Assembly: GCA_041664945.1 (NCBI GenBank)
Contig: JBAYJY010000035.1
Location: 1 to 32,523, forward strand
DNA from: JBAYJY01 sp041664945
GTDB lineage: Bacteria > UBP15 > UBA6099
Direction: 5' to 3'
DNA: 32,523 nt
Shown: piece by piece, positions 16,184 through 24,831 of the stretch
How the letters are laid out: each line of letters opens with the position of its first letter
How positions within the stretch are numbered: the first letter of the stretch is position 1
The notes under the pieces: model-generated
The model's database searches: none
Told to the model about the DNA's origin: nothing
The model's input: the letters and a program-made list of their open reading frames with translations, nothing else
Program-made: the position numbers and the translations under genes

Positions 16184-18856
16184 ATGAAAAAAATAATTTG
16201 TCTGGCGACGGTTTTTCTGATCGCAATTATTTCATCTTCTTTCAACAAGGCATCCGCTGAAGAAATGAAAAAAGATGAATCCATGCCGTTCTGGAACACT
16301 AAGCTTTCATTTGAGGAGCGCGCGAAAGACCTTCTCTCCCGGCTAACGCTTGAGGAGAAAGTTTCTCTGCTGTCGGAAACCGAGGACGCCATACCGCGGC
16401 TTGGCGTGTCAAAGTATTATCTCGGCAACGAAGCGCTGCACGGCGTTGTGCGGCCGGGCGCGTTCACTGTTTTTCCAATGGCAATCGCGCTTGCCGCCAC
16501 ATGGGACCCGGACCTCCTCTTCACAATCACAACCGCCATCTCAGACGAGGCGCGCGGAAAGACGAATCTTTTCAAAGGCGAGATGCAGTGCCAGTATTGC
16601 GGACTCCTGACTTTCTGGTCGCCTACGATAAACATCGCGCGCGACCCTCGCTGGGGAAGAACCCCTGAAACCTACGGCGAAGATCCCTATCTAACCGGAA
16701 GGCTGGCTGTTTCATTCGTTAAAGGGCTTCAGGGCAACGATCCGAAATATCTGAAGGTCGTTTCCACGCCTAAGCACTACGCCGCGAACAACGAAGATCA
16801 CAACCGCTCCGAATGCAACGCAAAAATCTCCGAGCGCTCGCTACGCGAATATTACCTTCCGCATTTCAGAGACGCGATAGTCGAAGGCGGCGCTTACTCC
16901 ATCATGGGCGCCTACAACGCAATCAACGCCGTGCCCTGCAACGCGAACAAGAAATTGATGACCGAGATACTGCGCGACGAGTGGGGATTCAACGGTTTCG
17001 TCGTCACCGACTGCGGCGCTGTCGGCAACCTCATCAACTGGCATAAATATTCGAAGGACGGCAAGAACGCTGCCGCCGACACTATCAATTCGGGAGTCGA
17101 TCTCGAATGCGGCGGCGATCAGATAATGAAACGCAACCTGCCGGAGTCTCTGAAAACCGGCCTCACGACTCAGGAGACGATCGACCGCGCGGCATACAGA
17201 ATGATACTTGCGAGAATGAAACTCGGAATGTTCGACCCGCCGGAGATGGTTCCTTTCAGCAAGATTTCACCCGACGAGGTCGGCTCGAAAGCTCATCAGG
17301 AGCTTGCGCGGCAGGCTTCTCGTGAATCCATTGTTCTATTGAAGAACGAAAAAGTCGGAGGCAAAAAACTGCTCCCGATAGACACCAGCAAAATCAAAAC
17401 CATCGCTGTCGTCGGGCCAAACGCTAACGTAGCCCGCTTCGGCGACTACAGCGGAACATCCGTTTATGACCCGATCACGCCCCTTATGGGCATCAAGAAT
17501 AAGGTCGTCGACAACGTTAAAGTAAATTTCGTTCAATGGACTTTGAGCGCAGGCGCTTCTGACTTCGTATCGGTCGAACCGGAGAACCTCCGAAACGGCG
17601 GCGAAAAGGGGCTGAAAGCCGAATACTTCAATAATAAGAAGTTCGAAGGAACGCCTTCGACAATGCGCACGGACGCAAAAATCGACATTGACACTATGAA
17701 CAAGCCGCCGGACCCGGCGATTCCCGCCATCGGATTCTCCGTGCGCTGGACCGGGAAGCTGGTTCCATCCGTTTCCGGCGATCACAGCCTCTCAATATTG
17801 GCAAAAGGCGGCGCACGGCTTTATCTCGACGGCAAACTGATTGCCGAAAAACAACTCTTGGGAAAAACAAAAATGAAGGCCGGGCAGCCGCTCGGCAACA
17901 GCGCTTTTGTGAAGGATACCGTTCAGCGAGTCAAAGCAAATCTGGCTCTCGAAGCAGGCAGGGAATACGACATTAAAGTTGAATTCATTCACGAGAGCGG
18001 AAGCGCATTCGCAAAACTCGAATGGATGCACCCGACTGTAAATATCGACGCGGCGCGGGCGAAAGAACTCGAAACGATTAAAAACAGCGACATCGCTCTG
18101 GTCTTTCTCGGAATCGGGCTCGATCAGGAGCGCGAAGGCATCGACCGCGCGGACCTCGACCTGCCGTTCGATCAGAGAGAATATATTCGGCAGGTTTATG
18201 CCGCGAATCCGAAAACAGTAGTTATTCTCATCAGCGGAAGCCCGCTTTCGATCAACTGGATTAAGGATAACGTTCCCGCGATCATCGAGGCCTGGTACCC
18301 CGGCGAACAAGGCGGCAACGCTATCGCCGATGTGCTGTTCGGCGACTACAATCCCGCGGGCAGACTGCCCTTCACTTTCTTCAAATCGGTCGACGACCTC
18401 GCTCCTTTCGACGACTACGAAGTCACTCACGGGCGCACCTACATGTACTTTACAAAAGAGCCGCTGTACCCGTTCGGCTACGGACTGAGCTATTCCGGCT
18501 TCGAATACGGCGATCTTTCAATCGATAAAAAGAAAGCTAAGGAATCCGACACGGTCAATGTGAGTTTCAATGTAAAGAACACCGGCGACGCCGATGGCGA
18601 CGAGGTCGTTCAGCTATATATTCACAACGTCGAATCGCCCGTAATTCAACCGGCAAAGCAGCTCCGCGGATTCAAACGGATACATCTGAAAAAAGGCGAA
18701 ACGACAACCGTGACGCTGCCTCTGTTGGTTAAGAATCTCGCATTCTGGGACGACCGGACCAACAAATTCTTTGTCGAACCCGGCGCGTTCGATATCTTAG
18801 TCGGCGCTTCATCGAACGATATTAAGCTTAAAAGCAAAATTGAAGTCATCAAATAG
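16184..18856 (+). CDS. GH3 beta-glucosidase/beta-xylosidase with PA14 insert and Fn3-like domain, secreted
   Basis: This 890-residue enzyme releases terminal beta-linked glucose, xylose or similar sugars with retention. It has a signal peptide (1 to about 25, SSSFNKASA), a GH3 N-terminal barrel (about 35-340) and a C-terminal alpha/beta sandwich. A PA14 domain is inserted in that sandwich at about 475-620 (LKAEYFNNKKFEG, VRWTGKLVPSVSGDHSLSI, ARLYLDGKLI). A fibronectin-III-like tail follows (about 780-885, VSFNVKNTGDADGDEVVQLYI). The nucleophile is Asp276 in FVVTDCGAV, and Glu651 in DQEREGIDRADLDLP is the likely acid/base. KHYAANNEDHNR supplies the usual substrate-binding residues. PA14 inserts close over the active site and favour short oligosaccharides in characterised relatives. 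AAGGAGG precedes the ATG at an ideal distance. It ends in its own terminator. Confidence 0.94.
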   Translation: MKKIICLATVFLIAIISSSFNKASAEEMKKDESMPFWNTKLSFEERAKDLLSRLTLEEKVSLLSETEDAIPRLGVSKYYLGNEALHGVVRPGAFTVFPMAIALAATWDPDLLFTITTAISDEARGKTNLFKGEMQCQYCGLLTFWSPTINIARDPRWGRTPETYGEDPYLTGRLAVSFVKGLQGNDPKYLKVVSTPKHYAANNEDHNRSECNAKISERSLREYYLPHFRDAIVEGGAYSIMGAYNAINAVPCNANKKLMTEILRDEWGFNGFVVTDCGAVGNLINWHKYSKDGKNAAADTINSGVDLECGGDQIMKRNLPESLKTGLTTQETIDRAAYRMILARMKLGMFDPPEMVPFSKISPDEVGSKAHQELARQASRESIVLLKNEKVGGKKLLPIDTSKIKTIAVVGPNANVARFGDYSGTSVYDPITPLMGIKNKVVDNVKVNFVQWTLSAGASDFVSVEPENLRNGGEKGLKAEYFNNKKFEGTPSTMRTDAKIDIDTMNKPPDPAIPAIGFSVRWTGKLVPSVSGDHSLSILAKGGARLYLDGKLIAEKQLLGKTKMKAGQPLGNSAFVKDTVQRVKANLALEAGREYDIKVEFIHESGSAFAKLEWMHPTVNIDAARAKELETIKNSDIALVFLGIGLDQEREGIDRADLDLPFDQREYIRQVYAANPKTVVILISGSPLSINWIKDNVPAIIEAWYPGEQGGNAIADVLFGDYNPAGRLPFTFFKSVDDLAPFDDYEVTHGRTYMYFTKEPLYPFGYGLSYSGFEYGDLSIDKKKAKESDTVNVSFNVKNTGDADGDEVVQLYIHNVESPVIQPAKQLRGFKRIHLKKGETTTVTLPLLVKNLAFWDDRTNKFFVEPGAFDILVGASSNDIKLKSKIEVIK

Positions 18857-18886
18857 ACGGAAGTTGCAGCTTTGAAAACATCTTAG

Positions 18887-18912
18887 GGGCGCGACACGTC
18901 GCGCCCTTTTTT
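18887..18912 (+). terminator. Intrinsic terminator after the GH3 gene
   Basis: A stem of 8 bp (GGGCGCGA paired with TCGCGCCC, CACG loop) runs into six T residues on the plus strand, about 30 nt after the GH3 stop. On the minus strand no T-run follows, so it serves mainly the GH3 transcript and at most weakly the opposing GH31 gene. Confidence 0.85.
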
Positions 18913-18923
18913 ATTTGCCGATT

Positions 18924-21377
18924 TTATCTTCCAACGATTTGGATGTTAAAGCCGCTTCTCGATTTCGGAACTGATATTTCGAGCGCTTTGTTTGCGCCGG
19001 CAACTTTCCACGACGGAGACCCGTCAGAAGCCGGCTTCTTTATGGTTTCCCCATTTAGTTTCACGGATATTGTTCTCGCTGAAACGCCGTGAGCGATTAT
19101 CTTCCAGTCTCTCATGTCAGGCAAGCCTGAGAAAGCGCCCTTTGTCGGCTCGACGCTAACCTCAAATCCGCCGCCCGATGGTTTGACAACAACTTTTGTT
19201 GTCGCGAATTCGCCTCGTTTGTAACCGTTTGTCGCTCCGTCATCTTCATACAGTTCATACTCAAATTTCCCGGCGCCCGGATATATGTGGAATTCAATTA
19301 CATCGCGCCGCAGTTGGCCTGTGTGCTGTATCTCCGGCCCCATCGCTATAACGCTGCCGCCGCGAATGAAAAGCGGAATCGTGTCCAGCGGAGCAGGATA
19401 CTTTATCTCAGACGGCCCTTTGTATACTCTGTCAGTTTTGAAATCATACCAAGCGCCAGGCGGAAAATAAACGCGCTTCGTCTTTTCGCCCTCCCGCAAC
19501 ACAGGCGCGGATAAAATGCTCTCCCCGAACAAAAACTCGCCGACCTCGCTCCATGACTTTTTGTCGTTTGGGAATTCGAGAAACAGCGGCCTCATAGGCG
19601 GCAGGCCTGTCACATTCATCTGGCGCAACACCGTATAAAGATGCGGCAGAAGCCTGTAGCGCAATTTTATGGTGTCTCCCATTATTTTTTCGGCCTCGGG
19701 TCCATATGCCCACGGTTCGCGTGGATCGTGGTCGCCGTGCGCGCGATAAATCGGATTGAACAATCCGAACTGATGCCATCTTGCCATCAGCTCCGCCGAC
19801 GGGTGGCCTTTGAATCCGCCCATATCCGTGCCCCACACCTGCAGGCCGCTGAGACCTGCGGAGAGCCCCACGGGTATCTGGTTCTCCAAGTGCTGGAACG
19901 ACGAATCCAGGTCGCCGCTCCAGAACGCCGTCCCGTATTTTGCGTCGCCCGCGCTTCCGGACCTGCTGAATATGAACGCCCGTTCATCCGGAAAATTCTT
20001 CTCATAAGATTCGGCGATCGATTTCGACATCAACACCGGCTGAACGTTGTGGACAAAATCGCGCGATGTTTTTCCCGCATAATACATATCGTCGAAATCA
20101 ACGTCCGGTTCGTTCAGATCCGTCCACCAACCGTCTATGCCGGTTTCGTGAAGCCGTTTGATCGTCTCCTGCCAGAAGTCTCTTGTTTTGCTGTTGCAGA
20201 AATCGAACAGCGCGCCGGGCCGGCCCCACAGATCGAATGTTTTCACGACTCCCTTTGCGTCCTTACAAAACAGCTTATCCATCCGCGCCTTCATATAATA
20301 TTTAGTATTCGTCCACGCATAAGGCTCGATAATCACCATCGCCTTAAACCCGTCGGCTTCCATCTTTTTGTTGAATTCAATCGCGTTGGGAAACGTCTGC
20401 GGGTTCCACTCAAGATTCCCCATGCCGCCGACCCCCTGCCAGTCTATATCGAATATGATCGTGTCCGCCGGAATCTTTTTCTTCCTGAATGTTTCCATAA
20501 TCGCTGTGACTTCGTCCGCGTTGTGGTATCCATAGCGGCTCTGCATGAATCCGAGCGTCCAGAGCGGCGGAATCGGAGTCCGACCTGTAATGAGCATGAA
20601 TTTCGCAAGCGATTCCGCAGGCGTCTTCGCATCTATGATAAAGAACCTCAACCGGCCGCCGGCCGCCTCCCACGTGTACTGCTTTTCATCCGTGAAATTG
20701 AATTCGCCTTTCGAGTTATTGTCTATGAACAGACCATACCCGCGAGAGCTGTAAAAATAATTGATCGGCAGGTCCGCCGGCGCCCAATGTCTGTTCCAAA
20801 CCGCGCGCGTCCTGCCTTTGTAGTCGAGTTTAAGCAACCCTTCTTTTGGAGTCAGCGGCTCCCCTAATCCGTAAAAATGCTCATCCGGCGAGGAGCTGAA
20901 TCCCAGCGTCACTTTTCCGTTACTCTCCCAACATGCGTTTTCCAATTCGACTATCGGCTCTTTCGATGCCGAATAGAACCGGAGCGCGGATGAATTGCCG
21001 GACAAGAGATTCGATACATCTTCTTCGTATCCCCTTGCATGTCCGATGATAATGCCGCCGTCCGCTGAAAATCCTATCTCGCCCGGCTTGAGCGCTCCGG
21101 TATCCGCCGCGGATGTCTGGCATCTCACTTCCGCATTCGGACGCTCCGACGTTTCTATGCTTACTTCCACTATTCCGCCTTCATAGGCGATAATGCTCGC
21201 TTTTCCGTTAGCGGCATTCAACACATACTTGCTCGTCTGCCATTCCACGCCGGTAAACGGGCCAAGACACTCCGCGCTACGCACATCAACCGAAGCGCCG
21301 CCAAGCGCGCCGATAAACGCTAACAAAATAAACGCTTTAATAAAATGATGTCTATGCATGCACGTCTCTATTTTCAT
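18924..21377 (-). CDS. GH31 alpha-glucosidase/alpha-xylosidase-type enzyme with DUF5110, secreted
   Basis: This 817-residue retaining enzyme removes terminal alpha-glucose or alpha-xylose. It has a signal peptide (about 1-35, AFILLAFIGALGGASVDVRSA) and an N-terminal galactose-mutarotase-like domain (about 40-250, with HFYGLGEP). The GH31 barrel runs from about 262 to 600 and a DUF5110 domain lies near 690-760 (YELYEDDGATNGYKRGE). Barrel motifs are PIPPLWTLGFMQSRYGY and DTIIFDIDWQ. The nucleophile is Asp420 in WWTDLNEPDV, and the acid/base is Asp489 in FWSGDLDSS. The xylosidase/glucosidase choice cannot be made here. A second ATG at 21359 is possible; the first has GGGAGAGGGG about 11 nt upstream. 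It is a single gene divergent from the GH106-like gene. Confidence 0.92.
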   Translation of the reverse strand: MKIETCMHRHHFIKAFILLAFIGALGGASVDVRSAECLGPFTGVEWQTSKYVLNAANGKASIIAYEGGIVEVSIETSERPNAEVRCQTSAADTGALKPGEIGFSADGGIIIGHARGYEEDVSNLLSGNSSALRFYSASKEPIVELENACWESNGKVTLGFSSSPDEHFYGLGEPLTPKEGLLKLDYKGRTRAVWNRHWAPADLPINYFYSSRGYGLFIDNNSKGEFNFTDEKQYTWEAAGGRLRFFIIDAKTPAESLAKFMLITGRTPIPPLWTLGFMQSRYGYHNADEVTAIMETFRKKKIPADTIIFDIDWQGVGGMGNLEWNPQTFPNAIEFNKKMEADGFKAMVIIEPYAWTNTKYYMKARMDKLFCKDAKGVVKTFDLWGRPGALFDFCNSKTRDFWQETIKRLHETGIDGWWTDLNEPDVDFDDMYYAGKTSRDFVHNVQPVLMSKSIAESYEKNFPDERAFIFSRSGSAGDAKYGTAFWSGDLDSSFQHLENQIPVGLSAGLSGLQVWGTDMGGFKGHPSAELMARWHQFGLFNPIYRAHGDHDPREPWAYGPEAEKIMGDTIKLRYRLLPHLYTVLRQMNVTGLPPMRPLFLEFPNDKKSWSEVGEFLFGESILSAPVLREGEKTKRVYFPPGAWYDFKTDRVYKGPSEIKYPAPLDTIPLFIRGGSVIAMGPEIQHTGQLRRDVIEFHIYPGAGKFEYELYEDDGATNGYKRGEFATTKVVVKPSGGGFEVSVEPTKGAFSGLPDMRDWKIIAHGVSARTISVKLNGETIKKPASDGSPSWKVAGANKALEISVPKSRSGFNIQIVGR

Positions 21378-21598
21378 CCGTATTCAGGCCCCTCTCCCTT
21401 GTTCACAAATATTCCCGGCAGGTCGCAATCACTTGAAGCTCTATTCTATCAAATCAAACGGCTTCATAAAACATTTTGTTAATTATGTATTTGTCGTCTT
21501 TAGACGGATGTTTTTAAATCCGAAATAAACAATTTGTTTCCATTATGCTCAAAATGTGATAGTTTTTGTTTGGCTTATACTGGATGCTGGAGGCATTT
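21378..21598. other. AT-rich divergent spacer between GH31 and GH106-like genes
   Basis: This 221-bp region separates two divergent glycosidase genes and should hold both promoters. The minus strand has TAGAAT at 21448-21443, and the plus strand has TATACT at 21576-21581, but neither has a good -35. A small hairpin, CGTC-TTTA-GACG, lies near 21500. I see no coding frame and no clear operator. Confidence 0.4.
21589..21593 (+). promoter_or_regulatory. Ribosome-binding site that decides the GH106-like start
   Basis: GGAGG lies 5 nt before the ATG at 21599. The frame stays open upstream to a TTG at 21566, but that codon has no ribosome-binding site and would place extra residues before a normal signal peptide. 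Confidence 0.7.
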
Positions 21599-24500
21599 AT
21601 GCGCAAAACGCTATTTATACCATCAATAATCCTTACGTTCCTCGCGATAATCGCGGCAAACACATTAGCGGCGGCGCCCGTCGCAAATCTCGACGGCATC
21701 ATCAGCGAATTCAAATCGCCAGATGTAAAATACGGCAGCGCCCCTTTCTGGTCGTGGAATGAAAAATTAGAACCGGCCGAGCTTCGCTCGCAGGTTGACG
21801 AGTTCAAATCAGGCGGCATGGGCGGATTCTTCATGCACGGCAGGGTCGGCCTAATCACCACATACATGTCGGAAGAATGGATGAACGGAGTTCGCGCAAG
21901 CATCGATCAGGCGAAGAAGAACGGAATGCTCGCCTACCTTTACGATGAAAACGGGTATCCGTCCGGCACGGCGGGCGGCGCGATTCCCCGCATGAACCCG
22001 GATTACATGATTCGCGGATTGCTGATCAGAGTCGCCGAAAAACCGCTCGAAACAAAAGATCTCGGACACAACTGGAAACTCATTCGAGTTTTTGAGGCAT
22101 CTATCGAAGGACAGGATGTTAAGGACTGCAAAGACATTACGCCAGAGGCCGGCGGTTCCGTCGCCGCTCCGGCGCAGGGAAAAACGCTTCTATATTTCTA
22201 TCGAGTGATCGGCGGCGGTCCCAACTATGTGGACGGCGCGTCATACATAGACGCTATGAATCCGAAAGCGGTCAAGGCATTCATCGATTATTCGTATGAA
22301 CCTTATAAGAAGGCTTTCGGAAACGAGTTCGGGAAAACCATTCCGGCTGTTTTCACTGACGAGCCTATGTATCACAACGAATACGACATGCCCGGCGCTC
22401 TCACCGTCCCATGGACGGACGCCATGCCGGACACATTTAAAAAGAGATACGGCTACTCCATCGAGGACAAACTCCCTCTGATCTTCTACAACGGGCCCGG
22501 CGCGTATAAAGCGCGACTCGATTTCTGGACGAACGCCACCGAGATGTATCGCGACGCCTACGGACGCCAGATTTATGAGTGGTGCGAACGCAACAACATC
22601 AAATTCACAGGCCATTATTTCGGCGAAGAGAGCTACATCACCCAGATGCGCTGGACAGGCGCCGCTATGCCTATGTATGAATTTCAGCAAATGCCCGGCA
22701 TGGACCACCTCGGCCGCAATATTAAGGAATTGCTCGTCGCCAAACAGGTCAGTTCTGTCGCCCACCAATTCGAACGGCCTCTCGTTCTCACAGAAATTTA
22801 CGGATGCAGCGGCTGGAATCTCAGCTTTGAAAACATGAAATGGATCGCTGATTGGCACTACGCGCTCGGCGTCAACTTCATGACCCAGCACCTGTCATAC
22901 TACTCAATGCGCGGCTGCCGAAAACGCGACTATCCGCCCTGCATTCAGTATCAACAGCCCTGGTGGCGCTACCACAAAATCATCGCCGACTATTTGCGCC
23001 GCGCCACTTTTATCACTTCTCAAGGCAAATACGTCGCCGACACTCTCGTTATTCACAACATTTCCAGCGCGTGGGCCGCCAATATTCCCGGCGACAGTAA
23101 ACCGATCGAAAAACTCTGCGACAAGTTGATTTCGCTGATCACTTATCTCACTTCACATCAGGTTGATTACGATCTCGGCGACGAGATAATTATCGCCAAT
23201 CACGGAAGCGTCAACGGCAACCGTTTCATAGTAAATAAGATGTCATATTCATCAGTTGTAGTATCGCCGGGCGTCACGCTACGAGCGGAAACGGTAAAAC
23301 TACTTAAAGAATTCGAAGCGGGCGGCGGTCAAGTGGTAATGGTGGAACCGGCTCCGTCCTTTGTCGACGGCGACAAGCCTTTCAAAATCGACTGCGCCAT
23401 TGTCGCTAAAGACAACGCTGACGCTGTTGCAAAGCTTTCGCCTTATCTCAAAAGCCGAATTGAAGTCACGCCGAATAACGGAGAGACGGCGGAAACAATT
23501 TACATTCAGCAGCGGGATATTAATGGAAGCAAATTCGTGTTTTTCGTTAACACAGATCAGGGAAAAGCCTTCGACGCGACCGCAAAGCTGCCTTACGAAG
23601 GACTTGTCCGCGAATGGAAGCTTTTCGACGGAACAGAGTCTGATTATCCGTCCGCCGTTAATGGCGGGAAAACAGACATCCATTTTCACCTTCAACCCGC
23701 CGGCTCGTTCGTCATCAGCATTACTCCCGGCGTCAAACCATCCGTGGAGCCGATTGTTTTGTCCACGCCTGTTAGGGAAGGAAAGCTTTCCGACACATGG
23801 AAAATCGTTTCTCAGGATTTGAACTCTCTTACAATCGACTACATAGACTACAAACTTGAAGGCGATTCTAATTGGACCCTAAACGCAACTTACTACGAAA
23901 CAAAAGACGCTCTCGAAAAGATGGGCTCAGGAAAGAAATTCAACGTTCGTTACGATTTCAAGATAAACGCCGATCCTAAAGGGTTTAAAAAGCTGTTCAT
24001 CGCCGTCGAACAACCAGAAAAGTATGAAATTGCAGTGAACGGGAAACGCGTTGTCTATACCGACGAAGGCTGGTGGCGCGATAAATCGTTTAAGTTAATC
24101 AACATACGCGACATTGCTGTCGAAGGCAAAAACGCGGTGGAACTCTCGGGCATCTATGCCACAACAAAACTTCCCGGATCGATTAATACGGCGCCGGACA
24201 GCATTGAAGTCGAGGCCGCATATGTTGTCGGAGATTTTTCCGTACGCCCCGATTCCGGCTCCGGTTTCGCCATTAAGCCACAAATCAACGAGGTTAAGAA
24301 CGGAAATCTCGCATCGCGAGGATTCCCGTTCTTTTCCGGGTCTATCGTTCTCTCGCAGAACGCGGACCTGAACCCTGCGGCCGGCGAAAAGGTTTTTCTC
24401 GAACTCGACGGCCTCGAAGCGATCGCGGCAAAAGTATTCGTGAACGGCGCCGAGGCCGGACTTATCGCCTTCCATCCTCACCGGATCGACATCACCAGGC

Positions 24501-24694
24501 TCTCGAGAGCGGGTTCCAACCTCATTGAGTTTGAGTTGACAGGAAGCAATCGCAATCTGCTGGGGCCGCATCATAACATCCTTCAAGAACCGCTCTATGT
24601 GTCGCCGCGCGATTTCGAACAGAATTTCACGAAAAGCTACAACTTTGTGCCTTTCGGCATTACCGGCGGCGTTCGGGTATCCTACTATCGCTAA
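21599..24694 (+). CDS. GH106-like (alpha-L-rhamnosidase-type) glycosidase, secreted
   Basis: This 1031-residue protein has a signal peptide (RKTLFIPSIILTFLAIIAANTLAAA) and a large barrel. It starts SAPFWSWNEKLEPAELRSQVDEF and continues GGMGGFFMHGRVGL and YLYDENGYPSGTAGG. This opening is typical of GH106 and related unassigned rhamnosidase-like families. Two conserved-looking acids are placed like a catalytic pair: Glu255 in FTDEPMYHN and Glu399 in VLTEIYGCSGW. A beta-rich region follows. The C-terminal 150 residues resemble a GH2-type sugar-binding jelly roll (AAKVFVNGAEAGLI, RLSRAGSNLIEFELTGSNRNLLGPHHN). GH106 removes alpha-L-rhamnose from pectic glycans; this assignment rests on motif resemblance and could be a sister family. 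It is convergent with the ftsK end. Confidence 0.72.
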   Translation: MRKTLFIPSIILTFLAIIAANTLAAAPVANLDGIISEFKSPDVKYGSAPFWSWNEKLEPAELRSQVDEFKSGGMGGFFMHGRVGLITTYMSEEWMNGVRASIDQAKKNGMLAYLYDENGYPSGTAGGAIPRMNPDYMIRGLLIRVAEKPLETKDLGHNWKLIRVFEASIEGQDVKDCKDITPEAGGSVAAPAQGKTLLYFYRVIGGGPNYVDGASYIDAMNPKAVKAFIDYSYEPYKKAFGNEFGKTIPAVFTDEPMYHNEYDMPGALTVPWTDAMPDTFKKRYGYSIEDKLPLIFYNGPGAYKARLDFWTNATEMYRDAYGRQIYEWCERNNIKFTGHYFGEESYITQMRWTGAAMPMYEFQQMPGMDHLGRNIKELLVAKQVSSVAHQFERPLVLTEIYGCSGWNLSFENMKWIADWHYALGVNFMTQHLSYYSMRGCRKRDYPPCIQYQQPWWRYHKIIADYLRRATFITSQGKYVADTLVIHNISSAWAANIPGDSKPIEKLCDKLISLITYLTSHQVDYDLGDEIIIANHGSVNGNRFIVNKMSYSSVVVSPGVTLRAETVKLLKEFEAGGGQVVMVEPAPSFVDGDKPFKIDCAIVAKDNADAVAKLSPYLKSRIEVTPNNGETAETIYIQQRDINGSKFVFFVNTDQGKAFDATAKLPYEGLVREWKLFDGTESDYPSAVNGGKTDIHFHLQPAGSFVISITPGVKPSVEPIVLSTPVREGKLSDTWKIVSQDLNSLTIDYIDYKLEGDSNWTLNATYYETKDALEKMGSGKKFNVRYDFKINADPKGFKKLFIAVEQPEKYEIAVNGKRVVYTDEGWWRDKSFKLINIRDIAVEGKNAVELSGIYATTKLPGSINTAPDSIEVEAAYVVGDFSVRPDSGSGFAIKPQINEVKNGNLASRGFPFFSGSIVLSQNADLNPAAGEKVFLELDGLEAIAAKVFVNGAEAGLIAFHPHRIDITRLSRAGSNLIEFELTGSNRNLLGPHHNILQEPLYVSPRDFEQNFTKSYNFVPFGITGGVRVSYYR

Positions 24695-24721
24695 CGCTCT
24701 TGATTCACGATATTTCGCTGT

Positions 24722-24747
24722 AAAAAAAAAGCCCCCATTAAGGGGGC
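24722..24747 (-). terminator. Intrinsic terminator of the division operon
   Basis: Read on the minus strand, GCCCCC (24747-24742), a 5-nt loop and GGGGGC (24736-24731) form a stem followed by nine T residues. It lies about 85 nt after the ftsK stop and closes the ftsA-to-ftsK transcript. The plus strand lacks a T-run, so the GH106-like gene is not terminated by it. Confidence 0.88.
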
Positions 24748-24831
24748 ATGCAGGGGGAATAGATTAATCCCTTTTCGCTTTCGCGTTTTCGGGATGTTAA
24801 ACTTAGTTACAAATCGTTTCTTCTCAATCCT

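Noticed and set aside
19641..20867. Open frame of 408 codons on the plus strand
   Set aside because: It is antisense to the GH31 gene, is arginine- and histidine-rich in the way of reverse-frame shadows, and shows no domain. GH31 has full catalytic motifs.
21566..21598. TTG start for the GH106-like gene
   Set aside because: GGAGG lies just before the ATG at 21599, and the extra residues would precede a normal signal peptide.
1..24694. Bacteroidota polysaccharide utilisation locus
   Set aside because: No SusC/SusD pair, hybrid two-component system or ECF sigma factor is present. Carriers are SSS and MFS types.
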